Source of the DNA: Biomphalaria glabrata
Lineage: Eukaryota; Mollusca; Gastropoda; Planorbidae
Reading direction: 5' to 3'
Length of the DNA stretch: 64,000 nt
NCBI RefSeq assembly: GCF_947242115.1
Contig: NC_074728.1
Location: 8,538,721 to 8,602,720, forward strand
Numbering within the stretch: position 1 is the first letter of the stretch; the number at the start of each line of letters is the position of its first letter. Shown here piece by piece: positions 1 to 10,720 of this stretch. The translations under genes and the position numbers were made by a program. The notes under the pieces are model-generated. The model saw only the letters and a program-made list of their open reading frames with translations. It searched no databases and had not been told where the DNA came from.

Positions 1-340
1 AGGGTACTTCATCACACCAGATGACATGTTTATTTGTATTGTCTTGCAGATCTTTTCATTATTGTTTTTTTTTTTTAAAGGAAACTTTGGTTCGATACTA
101 TAATGGCTGCTTGAGTCCTGGGGTAATGGAGAGATCTGACTGTGATTGATTAATTGTTGATTCTTAATTCACTGACATTTTTACTGAGAAAGAATGGATC
201 TATCATCAACTATCGTATTAATAATAAAATGTACATACCACACCAAATACATTCTCGCTATTTATTAATTCTTTTGTCTAATGTTTTTTAACTTCTGTAA
301 TTATTTGGAATATTGTTCCTTGTTCTAAGACTAGAGTTGG
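1..340. other. No gene recognised
   Basis: A+T-rich sequence with homopolymer T and A runs. I see no splice-bounded open frame or repeat family that recurs elsewhere in the window. Confidence 0.5.
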
Positions 341-344
341 TTCC

Positions 345-883
345 TTTTTGCGATCATTTTATTTTTCCAATGCTCCTACACCCAATCTTGGATCAAGTTG
401 AAATTTTTCATAATTATTTCTTGTATATGAAAAAACAAAGTAAAAAAAAAATATTAAACAATTAGCTAATTAACTATTGGTAATTATTATTATTTTGGTA
501 TCTAACAAGGGAAAGTAATTGTACTTGATAGATATGGTGATATAAGTTTATAGGTTTGAAACGGACAATAGATAACTATAAAACATTCTAGTTTCATTAG
601 CACTTCGCTGGCACAGTGGTTAGCTTATTGGCCTGGAGAGGCTTGAGCCCTCGAGTTCAAATTCAAGTCATGTGTGTGTGTGTGTGTATATATTTATAAA
701 GCGATCACGGTAGCATTCACACATATACCACCTTCTTCCCCCTCCCCCCTTTCTTTTCCCAACTGGTCCAGACAAGTGATAGGATCATAGAGCACTGAGA
801 AAGCTAAAAGCATGAAAATCAGCTTAACAAAAATAATAGTTAAAAATATTTCTAATCGCATATTTATTACTGTTAGTCTAGAT
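345..883 (+). repeat. Composite interspersed repeat with internal tRNA-like part
   Basis: The order is: a conserved block (CCCAATCTTGGATCAAGTTG and onward), a link with AACAAGGGAAAGTAATTG, a tRNA-like part from about 601 (A box-like TGGCACAGTGG, B box-like GAGTTCAAATTC), then a tail with TAAAAGCATGAAAATCAGC. The same order recurs at 21794-22325 and 62159-62690 on plus and at 12590-13016 on minus. This copy is interrupted at its GTCTAGAT by the hAT element that follows. Confidence 0.7.
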
Positions 884-2196
884 CAGGGGTGGGCAAAATA
901 TGGCCCGCCAAAATGTTTTATGCGGCCCGCCGGCACCTCAAGAAATCAGTTGTGCACACAGTGTATGCATATAAAATTGCAAATATATTAAAACTAATAT
1001 CTATATAAATAATTGAAACTGTCTCATTATAAAAAGTTCCAAGTAAACGAAGAAAATGCAATCTCTGATCAGTATTTATTTGATGCTATGAAGAACTGTG
1101 TTGAATGTTGGGTAGGCTTGGAACAAGATGGCAAGTGTAACAACTGATGGAGCTCGATCTTTGACTGTTGTTGTTGTTGTTGTTTTTTTATTTAAAAAAA
1201 TGCCAACCATAAACTCTAAACAGAAAAGTTTGCAGGAAGCTGCATAAAATTTCATCACATTATTACTCATTATATCCTTGCTATAAAAATTAGTAGAACA
1301 AGATGTTGTTAACCACAGATAGTTCCGATTTTTGAATATTCAATCTATTGTATCCGCTATTTTAGCATGAGCAAAGCAAATGAGAACAATATAAAATCTC
1401 AAGGAAGAAATTGTTATTTTACTTGAAGGACATTGACTGCAACTTTGTTACCAATATTTCTAATGAAAAGTGGATGGAAGACAGATTTCATGTGTTTCAT
1501 AATTGGTATTGCAATGGGGTTTTGTTTTGCATATAAAATATAATGCATGCTAAATCTTTTCAAACTAGGCTTTCCCATTTCTACAAGCAAGCAAAAGAAA
1601 ACAGGTTTTGTCATTTTCCTTTGCTGAAACTATTTCTAATGAAATGATTAAAAGTACAACACTTATTAAGATTCCTTTAGTGTGCAATTTATAAAATCAA
1701 ATTTTAAGATGTCAAGAACTTGTTTTCAATACCATTAGCTCACCATTTAGTGCAAAAGCTAATTCTGCTCCAGAGGACATAACTCAAAGAAAAGTTCCAG
1801 TCAGTACTTCCACCGGAGTCTTATGGGTGCCTGAAGCTGTAATTCCACACTTAAAAAACTTTGACAATGTTCACACTATTTGTGTACACATACATCTGTT
1901 CTTCTTCGTTCTCATTTTACATGTTGGACGATTCAGATCAGTAATCCTATATCTGAGATTAACCGCGCAGTGGTTTCCAGATCAGGCAGTTCTCGGAATA
2001 GTTTTGGTTCTATAGGAGGGTTGTGGGCCCCGAGTCTTGTTCGGGCCTCTTGATTTAGTATGCATCATTGAAGGACATGGTCAGCATTCTCTGGCTAGAG
2101 TATCTTTCTAAGTTGTATATAGGCCTACATATGCGGCCCGCAATTCCCAAATTTTAAACAATGCGGCCCTCAGTACAAAAAGGTTGCCCACCCCTG
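884..2196 (+). mobile_element. hAT DNA transposon relic with 8-bp target duplication
   Basis: The ends are CAGGGGTGGGCAA and its reverse complement TTGCCCACCCCTG, with GCGGCCCGC motifs just inside both. A perfect 8-bp duplication, GTCTAGAT, lies at 876-883 and 2197-2204. Inside, the plus strand reads VTTDGARSLT at about 1129, a motif typical of ZBED/Charlie-like hAT transposases. Further in-family fragments follow to about 1990 but are split by many stops. The element is a dead copy of a cut-and-paste transposon. Confidence 0.85.
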
Positions 2197-2204
2197 GTCT
2201 AGAT

Positions 2205-3300
2205 CAGTGATTCCCAAAGTAGTCTATATAGACCCCCAGGGGGTCTATGACGACTTCTAAGGGGTATACGAGAGTGAAAATAAAAATTGGTGGTTTATGA
2301 GAAGTATATTGGGGTCTACGATAGTGGAGCTTATATAAAAGCAAATCCAGTCTTTAAATTTTATTTCCTATTAATGGAATAAACTCATACACACATATGA
2401 TTTGTACCTTAGTTAATCCTTTTAATTTCAACTCTAATATTTGAATATATTTAAGTATATTAATTGTGACTATGTGAAACATGGGCGAATCCAAAAAAAA
2501 AAAAAATGTAGACAGCACAGTGTTGATTATTTGAAATTTGGCTTCATTCCTATTTTCATTGCCTGTGTGTCTATTAAGCAACAAAGTAATGACATCAACT
2601 AAGCTGGGGGACCATTTGAGGCGATAATAATAATGGCAATGTCTTCGATTCCTGAGATTAAGGATGAGTGCCGTGTTTCACGTGACTACGCTAATCCTGT
2701 TGCAATCTGCATATTTTCCAGCATATCGGACAAAGCCATTGCCTGCCAACGGTCCATTTAAGTTTTCTTTCCGTCTGCTGCGCCTGTCTTCAATAAGGGC
2801 TTTTCTTTGGGTCTCATCATGCTGATAAAATATATCAAGATTTGAATTTCAACCAAACACAAACACTGAAAGTTCAGAATAGACACACAACAAATAAAAA
2901 GCTTCAACATCACAAAGAGAATAGTTTTACGAGCGTCTTAAAAACTATTATAGCTCTACGTATAGCAAATTCTGGAAAAGTCGCAAACTATAGGCAAACA
3001 TTTATTTTGACAGCCATTAAAGACGTTTTACGAACTGTTTTACACAAACCTGCATCTGACATCGTACAACAAATTCGTGCAAACAACAATACAATTCAAA
3101 GCCATAATGGTGAAATGAGTTTGACAATGAAAGCTGGAAACCACATAGGCTATGTCTATAAATCTGAACTGTTAATGCTTGCCGGTAATGAAGCATTATT
3201 ATTGGCATAAATATTTATTTTATTATGAATCAAGAAATCCATGAAGTACTTTGCCAAGAACTTTTATCCATTTTGGAGATCTTGGATGCGTAAGAGCAAA
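2205..3300 (+). mobile_element. Second hAT relic with transposase fragment
   Basis: It begins directly after the previous element's target duplication with CAGTGATTCCCAAAGTAG, a typical hAT terminus. At 2842-3210 an open frame of 122 codons contains IANSGKVANYRQTFILTAIK, VLHKPASDIVQQI and AGNEALLLA, which match the central part of SCAND3/ZBED-type hAT transposases (LIAKSGKPHTIGE, VLHKPASDI and PGNESLLLA in relatives). The segment between the second and third motifs is shorter than in the family, so the copy carries a deletion. No matching right terminus was found, so the end is approximate. Confidence 0.7.
2634..2800 (+). repeat. Short interspersed repeat (TGTCTTCGATTC family)
   Basis: Contains GCAATGTCTTCGATTCCTGA, then a GTGTTTCACGTGACTACG block and ACAAAGCCATTGCCTGCC. 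Recognisable copies lie at 12098-12240 (+) and 17719-17812 (-). No coding content; family unknown. Confidence 0.55.
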
Positions 3301-4400
3301 GTAGTAATCACGCAGAAATCATAGTCTATTGAACAGACTTATTTCATAAACTTAGATTTAACTTGCAGGTAACTAATAAGGCTTGTCTTCGAGTCCGAAG
3401 ATTAATGAGGAATGCTGTAATTCCCGTAGATATGCAGCCCCAGCTGTGACCTACACATTTTGCCAAACTCAGGACAAGCATAACCATTGTCCGTCGATTT
3501 ATATTTTCTTTTTCTTTGCAGCTTACTACATTTTTGCTAAAGGCAGTTGTTTCTCACTGATGCAATGGCGACTTCTGACCTCAATTTTTTTAGTTTTTTT
3601 TTTTGCTTGCTTTACAATACTTGCCACATTTCTGCTACCCATTGATGTAAATGCAAATTATTTTTCCTGAATGTTACCCATCTTATAGATCTCTATACTT
3701 AACTAATTGTTTGATGAATTGTTTCATCAATATAAATACTGACATTTAATTTCAACTACATCCAAGAATGGGAAGTGGGAATCTTTCAAAGAGACTATCT
3801 TTAGTCTATTCTTTTCACAATTTTAAATGTTTTACCAAATGAGTCAGAAGCTATACAAATGTTCAAATTACTTTTTGTACTCCGAGAGATATTTCAAATA
3901 TTTTAATAAAAACGACCACAACGGTTTCGGTTTAATGTCAAGGATGGGTAATCTTCTTATCTCATTTTTTTCAATGCAACATTACTTCCCTTGTTCTTTT
4001 GTTTTCGTTTCGACAAGTTTTAGGTAGAGGATTCGAGCTTAAATTGTCGGCCTAATATCCCACTTTTGTCAAACTTGTATATATATCCATATTTTTTAGG
4101 GTGTGTGGCTAAGTAGCATTAGTTTGTCAATGGGGTTCGGGTTTGAGTCCCAACTCGAGCTATTTTGTGTTTACCAAAAGCTAAAAATAATTTGTACGGT
4201 TTTACGGACTTTGCAGCCACAGAAGCCGATTAAAAAAAAAAAGGAATAGAAGCTCAGATAAGATATCAAAAGACAAGGCACATTAAAACTACTTTACTGT
4301 CACTCACACAAGATATTGTAGAAACTATCCAAATATATAAAAACACCACATCAAAAGAGCGGACTGTCTATAAGAGCAATCAGACGTTACCCAATAGGGT
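3300..4400. other. No gene recognised
   Basis: A+T-rich. The open frames at 3383-3670 and 3827-4027 have no family resemblance, no codon bias and no splice sites that would support them. A tRNA-like B box (GGGTTTGAGTCC) near 4139-4150 suggests another old SINE. Confidence 0.4.
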
Positions 4401-4402
4401 AA

Positions 4403-4657
4403 AAAGTAAAAGTTCCCCTTCCAGACATTGTGATTTATAGGGCAGACATGTAAAGATGATTTGTTTCTGTGGCTGAGATTTACGAGGGTGTCATGTGGCT
4501 AGCACAACGACCAACCGCCTTTACTTTTCCCCAACTAATGTCAGGTACCCATTAGAGCTGGGTGGACTCAGAGGCGCCCAAATAATCCTGAAATTATAAA
4601 AATCCCAGTTTTCACCAGGATTCGAACCTTATCTTCCGCTCAGCCACCGCGCCTCCA
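4403..4657 (-). repeat. tRNA-derived SINE, family A
   Basis: On the minus strand it has a tRNA-like head (GCGGTGGCTGAGCGG, B box GGATTCGAAT near 4619), the core GGCGCCTCTGAGTCCACCCA, GTACCTGACATTAGTTGGGG, AAGTAAAGGCGGTTGGTCGT, and the end GGTCTGAAAGGGGAAC. Other copies are at 10721-10990, 32403-32670, 38222-38495, 56160-56310 and 63234-63503. Confidence 0.85.
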
Positions 4658-5234
4658 GTATCACCTGTAGTTTCAATGCTCGTTCAAAACGTCATCTGTA
4701 AACAACATATTTTAAAATCTAGATGTCACGATTTTAATTGGAGAACTGTTTATTGTCACCACAACCAGGTGCAGGTGCCTATAGTATCGTTTATAAAAGA
4801 TCTCTACAGACTTCACTCTGTAATAGGACTTCTAGCCACATAGTCTATAAAAAATGGATTCGCATATACCCCCCATACCGTGTTTTTGATGAGATTCTAA
4901 TCTTGATTCCTAGCCTACAAAGTAAGAGATGAACAAACAACATATATCCCTTAGGACTTTATACACAAGGAACGAATTTCCCATTGTTACGAGGTTTCAA
5001 ATTTACCAAAAGTGACTCAGTAGAGGACGTGGGAATTATAATTTGTTGGGTTGGTCGGTTCGTTGAAAGATCTAGGCCTAGGAGGTTCCCCGCTAAGACT
5101 TTCCTAAATCACACTTTTCTAAACAGTTAAACATGTAACCAAACATGGATGGAAAAAAAGAAAGAGAAAAGGGGAAGAAAACAAGCAAAATATAAAACAA
5201 GCAAAATACACACACACACAATATACCTTTAAAA

Positions 5235-5300
5235 AAAACAAAGCTTTTATTAAGTGTATCAATTAGTTTGGATCAGTCATTTAATTAAACTTGTAATATA
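5235..5300 (-). repeat. Tail fragment of the composite repeat
   Basis: The reverse complement carries GACTGATCCAAACTAATTGA and then TACACTTAATAAAAGC, matching the tails at about 53110-53165 and 62630-62685. Confidence 0.6.
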
Positions 5301-7076
5301 TATATATATATATATATATATGGCTCCTTTTGTCTCGAAAGGCAATGGATGCGCCCAAATGAGTCACTGGTTTTGGCTTAATCTTGAGACGGGGCAGAAT
5401 CTGGTGTGGCTAATCAAGCCAATTCTAGAACGGCAGACTTTGCCACAATTCGTACATGTGTATGCCTCTGATTTAGGGCTAGCAGACAGGGCAGCTTTCT
5501 TTTTATCCCTCTTGATTAAAGCCGCTTCAATTCTTTTGTTCTCAGCAAGGGTTGTCCCAGCACGCACAGTCTGTCTCCATGCACTCCGGTCTTTGGCTAT
5601 GTTTTCCCACATACTTTCGCTGATGCCTGAGGCTCTCATGTCTCGCTTGCAGACATCTCTATATGTTAGTCTTGGGCGGCCCTTGGGTCTGACTCCTTCC
5701 ACAAGCTCAGCATATAAGATATCTTTCGGGATTCTGCCATCTGGCATGCGGGTGACATGTCCGAGCCAGCGTAATCTTCTTTGTGTCAGGAGAGCATACA
5801 TGCTGTTCATATTGGCCAATCTTAAAACTTCCTGATTGGAGACATGGTCCCTCAAAGAGATGCCCATTATGCGTCTCAGGCAGCGCAAGTGGAAACTATT
5901 CAATCTGTGCTCTTGGTACATGTATGTTGACCAGCTCTCACTGCCATAAAGGAGAGTGCTCACAACACAGGCGTTGTAGACTAGGATTTTGGTCGCTGTG
6001 GTCAATTTACCATTTTCCCAGACGCGCTTGGAGAGTTTTGCCAATGCTGTGGTAGCTTTTCCTATTCTTTTTGTCAGCTCGATGTCTAAGTCTAGGTTAC
6101 TGACAATTGTTGAACCCAAGTAGGTAAATTCCTGCACCACTGCAAGGGTGTGGTTCCCAATTTGTATTATAGGTATTTCTGCGACGTCTTGTGCCAGGAT
6201 TTCGGTCTTGGAGAGACTTATAGTAAGGCTAAACTCTTGACAAGCAGCTGCTAAGGCGTTCACTAGCTTCTGTAGACCTCCTTGTGAGTGAGATACGAGT
6301 GCCGCGTCATCGGCAAACAGCAGCTCCCTTATCAAGATACGACGCCTTTTCGTTTTGGCTTTAAGACGTGCCAGGTTAAAGAGCCTTCCATCGGATCTGC
6401 TATGGATGTATATTCCGTCTTCCAGGGATTTAAAAGCACTGGATAGTACGACTGAGAAGAAGATGCCAAATAGTGTAGGGGCCAGTACACAGCCTTGTTT
6501 GACACCGCTCTTAATGGAGAATGGCCTGGAGGAAAAACTTTCAAACTGAACGGTGCCCTGCATATTTTCGTGAAAAGCTGACACTAGTTTTCTTAACTTA
6601 TTTGGGCAGCCGATTCTCTCTAGTACAGCAAACAGACCGCTTCTGCTAACAAGGTCAAAGGCCTTGGTCAAATCAATAAATGCTATGAAGAGGGGCTGCT
6701 TTTGTTCTCTGCTCTTCTCCTGTAGCTGCCGAAGAGAGAAAATCATATCTGTTGTAGATCTACCTGCCCTAAAGCCACACTGCGACTCTGGATAAACACG
6801 ATCTGCCAGGATCTGTAATCGCTTTAGTAATACTCTAGCAAAAGCCTTTCCGACTATGCTAAGCAGTGAGATGCCTCTGTAATTGTTACAATCAGAGCGG
6901 TCGCCTTTATTTTTATAAATTGTAACAATGTTGGAGTCTTTCAATTCCTGGGGGACCATTCCTTGTTCCCAGCACAAGCTTAGCAGTTCATGGAGTGGTT
7001 TGATTAGGGCATGTTTTCCAGCCTGAATTACTTCAGCAGGAATGCCATCTCCTCCGGGTGTTTTCCCATGTAATAT
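5296..7076 (-). mobile_element. 5'-truncated LINE (non-LTR retrotransposon)
   Basis: This insertion is a LINE cut off inside its reverse transcriptase at about 7076. Its 3' end is the (AT)n tract at 5296-5321, so the element appears to end in GGAGCCAT plus a TA microsatellite tail. A second, shorter copy of the same 3' end lies at 42691-42907, also ending at GGAGCCAT. The surviving RT frame has no stop, which points to a recent insertion. The clade is uncertain: the GHVTRMPDGR tail recalls RTE-like mollusc elements, but a C-terminal zinc finger also occurs in other LINE groups. Confidence 0.85.
5364..7076 (-). CDS. LINE reverse transcriptase ORF, N-terminus missing
   Basis: About 570 codons stay open from the truncation point to the stop at 5364. 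In order, the minus strand shows GKTPGGDGIPAEVI (RT start), NNYRGISLLSIVGKAFARVL, QCGFRAGRST, FIDLTKAFDLVSR, GVKQGCVLAPTLF, and the catalytic FADDAALVS (a FADD form of the YADD box). Then come FTYLGSTI, RRLRWLGHVTRMPDGRIP and a C-terminal zinc knuckle beginning CTNCGKVCRSRIG and ending HTRFC. The first in-frame ATG is at 6977, but the coding similarity runs upstream of it to about 7076, so that ATG is not the real start. The upstream endonuclease half is absent, so the copy cannot move on its own. Confidence 0.85.
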   Translation of the reverse strand: MLHGKTPGGDGIPAEVIQAGKHALIKPLHELLSLCWEQGMVPQELKDSNIVTIYKNKGDRSDCNNYRGISLLSIVGKAFARVLLKRLQILADRVYPESQCGFRAGRSTTDMIFSLRQLQEKSREQKQPLFIAFIDLTKAFDLVSRSGLFAVLERIGCPNKLRKLVSAFHENMQGTVQFESFSSRPFSIKSGVKQGCVLAPTLFGIFFSVVLSSAFKSLEDGIYIHSRSDGRLFNLARLKAKTKRRRILIRELLFADDAALVSHSQGGLQKLVNALAAACQEFSLTISLSKTEILAQDVAEIPIIQIGNHTLAVVQEFTYLGSTIVSNLDLDIELTKRIGKATTALAKLSKRVWENGKLTTATKILVYNACVVSTLLYGSESWSTYMYQEHRLNSFHLRCLRRIMGISLRDHVSNQEVLRLANMNSMYALLTQRRLRWLGHVTRMPDGRIPKDILYAELVEGVRPKGRPRLTYRDVCKRDMRASGISESMWENIAKDRSAWRQTVRAGTTLAENKRIEAALIKRDKKKAALSASPKSEAYTCTNCGKVCRSRIGLISHTRFCPVSRLSQNQ

Positions 7077-7110
7077 ATATAGACTAACAATAATAAATAG
7101 ACTAGAAATA

Positions 7111-7462
7111 TTTTGTGCAGAATTGTTTTCTCTATCAGGTACACTTAAAATGATAGCATAATAATGTCAGTTTAATTTAAAAAGAGAACTGAAAAATACA
7201 AGAACATTTAGTGAAAAAAAAGCGACTTCCGGCCCAATACTTTTAATCAAAGAAACGAAACGGACTAGTCCAACAAACCCTATACAAGGATCATGAATGG
7301 GCAATGTTGGACCTAATGCGTTTCGTTTCTTAGATTAAAAAGTGGAATCATAAATTGGGCCGGAAGTGCCTTTTTTCCTTATATATCTCTGCATTTTCAG
7401 TTCTCTTTTTATTATGCTATAATTTTAAGTGTGCCTGGCAGAGAAAAAAATTCTGCTCAAAA
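7111..7462. repeat. Near-perfect 352-bp palindrome (foldback element)
   Basis: Left arm 7111-7275 and right arm 7305-7462 are reverse complements with few mismatches, around a loop of about 29 bp. Paired blocks include GCAGAATT, CACTTAAAATGATAGCATAA, AAAAAGAGAACTGAAAA, CACTTCCGGCCCAAT-like, AAGAAACGAAACG and TCCAACA. It could be a foldback MITE or a head-to-head duplicated fragment. I saw no clear target-site duplication. Confidence 0.8.
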
Positions 7463-8205
7463 GTACGGGTAGTTGAGATAAAACCCGACAGAGGCTATAA
7501 AAAGAAAAGACCTGAAACTAGCGCGTGAAACTACACATTTACAGTACTTTATTTGATGAGTATTTTACCCAAGATCTGTGTTGTTTTTTTAGGACTAGCT
7601 TATTCCATCTACCCGGCATTTTCCGATACACAATTTTATACACAAAATAATTGTTGAAAAAATTGTAGTGATTTTAAACTTTAAATGATTACTTAAAAAG
7701 GTGTTACTCTAATCAATTTTGAATATTAATTTGTTATGAATGTTACTGTTTATTTTGTGTCTGTTCTAGTTTCTTAAATTTTTCTTGAGTAAAGGGGTCG
7801 TTTTTATCCTAAAGGGTATACCTGATTTCTCCAAGCAGCCTTTGTAAAATATTGGTCCTAAATAATGCTATGTTTATAAACATGAATGTACGTGTTAGTT
7901 CAATATATTTTATATTACAAGGTAACTATAAATAACCGCATAAATAGTCGTAAGTTTAATTTTTTTTTGTTAGATAAAGTCATATGGCAAATTTTTGTTT
8001 ATATCCTAATTCTAAAAAAGGAATAATAATAGAATTATACAGTAAAAATAATCACTAAGTTTTTCTTTTAATAGTTTTGAAAGTCTAACTGAGTTTGTGT
8101 TTTTGCAGATGTACACAAGCTACACTATGAGTCAGTCCATCTCTTCTAATTGTTTAGAAATGAGTGTAAAAATGTAGGCTTCGATATTTTTAGCCTGAAT
8201 TTAAG
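7463..8205. other. No gene recognised
   Basis: A+T-rich with no supported frame. A short stretch at 7745-7800 (TGTGTCTGTTCTAGTTTCTT) recurs near 20480, probably a piece of the LINE 3' region annotated just to the right. Confidence 0.4.
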
Positions 8206-8209
8206 AAGT

Positions 8210-8400
8210 TACAATCTTATCTTATCTTATATAATACAGACGTTACTTCAAAAAAGAAGATGATTACGTCCTACGCGTCATGCATTTAGTCATGCATATT
8301 AACCAATGACTTAAATTCTGCCAAGTCACTGGTTTTCCTGGCTAGCTCAGGCAACCCATTCCATGCTCTAATAGCACTAGGAAACTTTACAAACTTCAAA
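8210..8400 (-). mobile_element. LINE 3' end, RT C-terminus fragment (CR1/L2/jockey-like)
   Basis: The minus strand reads KFVKFPSAIRAWNGLPELAR, then KTSDLAEFKSLVNMHD and a stop, the classic FPxxIRxWNxLP end of many LINE RT proteins. It is followed by a TATCT-rich tail. A more diverged copy is at 20108-20310, and only the tail survives at 54535-54580. Confidence 0.75.
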
Positions 8401-8575
8401 CAACTAATATATTGCCTCTTTCATTAAACTTTGTACTTAAAAAATGAATTTATCCAATGCTCGAAATCCTGATTGTATACTTAGGTCCTATTTAAATCGA
8501 TCCGGTATCAATGTATTAAGTAGCAATAACCCTGCAAAAAAAATTAAATGAAAGAAGATTGAGATATACATATAT

Positions 8576-8730
8576 TTTTGTGACGGTACGCACCGGTACG
8601 GGGTACCGGCACCTTTTTCAATGTCGGGAAAAATGATTACTTTTCTTGTAATTCAACGTTAATTGTTAATTTATTATTAGTTGAAAGTTAGGCAATCTAT
8701 CACTGAGTACCGGAGCCTCTTTTTTATTTT
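8576..8730. repeat. Fragment with repeated GTACCGG blocks
   Basis: GACGGTACGCACCGG, GGGGTACCGGCACCTTTTT and, about 115 bp later, GAGTACCGGAGCCTCTTTTT. The GC-rich motifs stand out from their surroundings and look like element ends, but I cannot name a family. Confidence 0.35.
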
Positions 8731-9730
8731 TACAAAAAAAAAAAGCACTTTATATACTTTCAGCCGACATTAAAAACACCTCTATGTGAACTTCTCAATC
8801 ATCTAGAGTCTTAGACAGTCATTATTTTAGACTAGATTTAAGTAGAGTCTAGACCTAGATTTATTAGGCCTATTATTATAAAAAAAAATAAAAATAATCA
8901 GTCATTATAATAATAATAATAATAATCTTTATTATCCGTAAGGAAATTTGTCTTACAATTTGTGCATTACCAAACAAAAAACATTATAACTATAGACATC
9001 ATTCGCAATTTTATTATTAGGTCTAGGCAATGAAAAGTAAATCTATTAATAAACTATAATAGATCTAAGTCTAAGTACTAACTTATTAAATAAGTCATTA
9101 TAAGTAGAAGTATTTTAATGAATATTGTATAGATCTAGATTAACTAGATTATAGATAGATCTCTAGTTTAGTAGATTAAATATAGAGTATAGTAAACGTA
9201 TTACAGTATTATTAGATCTATGTCTTATGTCTATATCTAATAATCTAATAATTATAAAACTTTAGTCTTTATTAATATCTATAGACTTTTTTCTAATAAA
9301 AAATGACTATAGGCATAGCATAGGCTAGACTCGGCAATCTAGTCTCAAGATAGAATCTATACTATTACTAGATCTTTTCGATTTTTATATATAGATCTAG
9401 ACTAGACTGTATTATATAAGATAATATAAGATAAGAATTAGATTATAGATCTAAATATACTAATGGAGAGATGATATGAGGTGTTAGCTAATAGCGTTGC
9501 ACAAGAAACAAACCTGGGTTTTTCTAAACTCTAATACTTGGTATGTAATAGTAAAACAGCACCTACCTAAATAAATCGTAACTAGCAATCAAAAACCTAT
9601 ATTTATTGTAGTATATATAGGTCTGTGGTTGTATTTTATATAGCCTTCGTAACTTCTTCTATAGAGAAATGACTTTTGTAATTTCTTTTACTGAAAATTG
9701 GGCTATTCGCGTCTGACACATATATAATTT
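8731..9730. other. Very A+T-rich tract, dense in TCTAGA/AGATCT
   Basis: No gene seen. Repeated short words such as TAGATCTAGATT and AATAATAATAA, with a LINE-like 3' tail inside it at 8907-9000. Confidence 0.5.
8907..9000 (-). repeat. LINE-like 3' tail with (ATT)n
   Basis: The minus strand reads GTAAGACAAATTTCCTTACG, then GATAATAAAG and an (ATT)n run. A near-identical copy lies at 10375-10465 and a worn one at 39869-39935. A short conserved end plus a 3-bp microsatellite tail fits the 3' terminus of a LINE or its SINE partner. Confidence 0.6.
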
Positions 9731-9734
9731 TTAT

Positions 9735-9830
9735 GTTCAGCAACAAACCCTATTGGAAAGGGATGGGGGATAAATAACGGGGTATCTGGGTGATCGCTTT
9801 TTAAAATCTAAATCATCAGCCTGACATTAA
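9735..9830 (-). repeat. Composite repeat fragment
   Basis: The reverse complement of GGGGTATCTGGGTGATCGCT matches AGCGACCACCCAGATACCCC at about 52960-52985. Confidence 0.6.
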
Positions 9831-10017
9831 TAAACTTGTATCCTAGAAAAGATGTTAAGTATCAGGACAACGCCGAACCATAGTATTTTTTTTTTATAAA
9901 TACAGAGGCGCTACTAATTTAGTTAACTAAAGGTCAGGTAATTCCACTAATTCTTGCGTATTCTATTGTATTGTTTCCAATTTACATAAAACTAGCAGTC
10001 TATGTTTTCCAACTGAT

Positions 10018-10075
10018 TTTTTGGCTGCGGCCCTTCAGGTCATGGTAAGTTTTTATGCGGCCCATACACCTTAAT
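10018..10075. mobile_element. hAT terminal fragment
   Basis: GGCTGCGGCCCTTCAGGTCA and TATGCGGCCCATACACC resemble the subterminal GCGGCCC motifs of the hAT element at 884-2196. No terminus or target duplication is present. Confidence 0.4.
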
Positions 10076-10374
10076 GAGTTTGACATGCCTGCTGTATAAT
10101 AAAGTACACAAAATTGCAAGTCACAAATTTTCGTTTCATAAAACTCTTATCGGCCAGTTTATATTTATTTATGTCTATGGTTTAGTCATATCTGTGAATA
10201 CTGAAGGATTTATTTATTTATTTATTGGTATCAACAAAATAATTAATTACCGGTAATTAATTAACCAATAGGTTTTTTTTTAAATTGATTCATGTTTTGT
10301 CTACGCCATTGAATAATTGTGCAAAGTTTCATCTTTTATATTTGTATTGTTAAGTTCTGTTATACTACTACTAC

Positions 10375-10500
10375 TACTAATAATAATAATAATAATCTTT
10401 ATTATCCGTAAGGAAATTTGTCTTACAATTTGTGCATTACACCAAACAAAAAACATTATAACAATAAGAAACCAAAATGTACATTCACACCTAACTACTA
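10375..10500 (-). repeat. LINE-like 3' tail with (ATT)n
   Basis: Second good copy of the 8907-9000 family, with identical TCTTTATTATCCGTAAGGAA on the plus strand. Confidence 0.6.
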
Positions 10501-10720
10501 TATTTACATACAAACAAATGTTTACTATTTTTTTTAAAGAGAAAAAAATCTATTTAGTATGCATTATAAGTTAGACATAATTTGAAACGAATAGTAATCT
10601 TGTAAACTGCTTTTTCTTTCAATATTTTTTTAGTTCGATTTTTCATTCTTTTTCTTGAACATTCGAATAACAAGAGATTGAGCCTTTTCAAAACAATTAG
10701 ATCAATTATAAGACATCAGT

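Noticed and set aside
2205-2225. CAGTGA loop as an iron-responsive element
   Set aside because: The CAGTG word lies in a hAT terminus and no IRE-type stem with a bulged C flanks it. I saw no convincing IRE near ACO1 either.
3383-3670. 95-codon plus frame
   Set aside because: No family match, no splice context; it lies beside a decayed transposon.
5254-5835. 193-codon plus-strand frame
   Set aside because: It is the antisense shadow of the LINE reverse transcriptase frame on minus, which carries the recognisable RT motifs.
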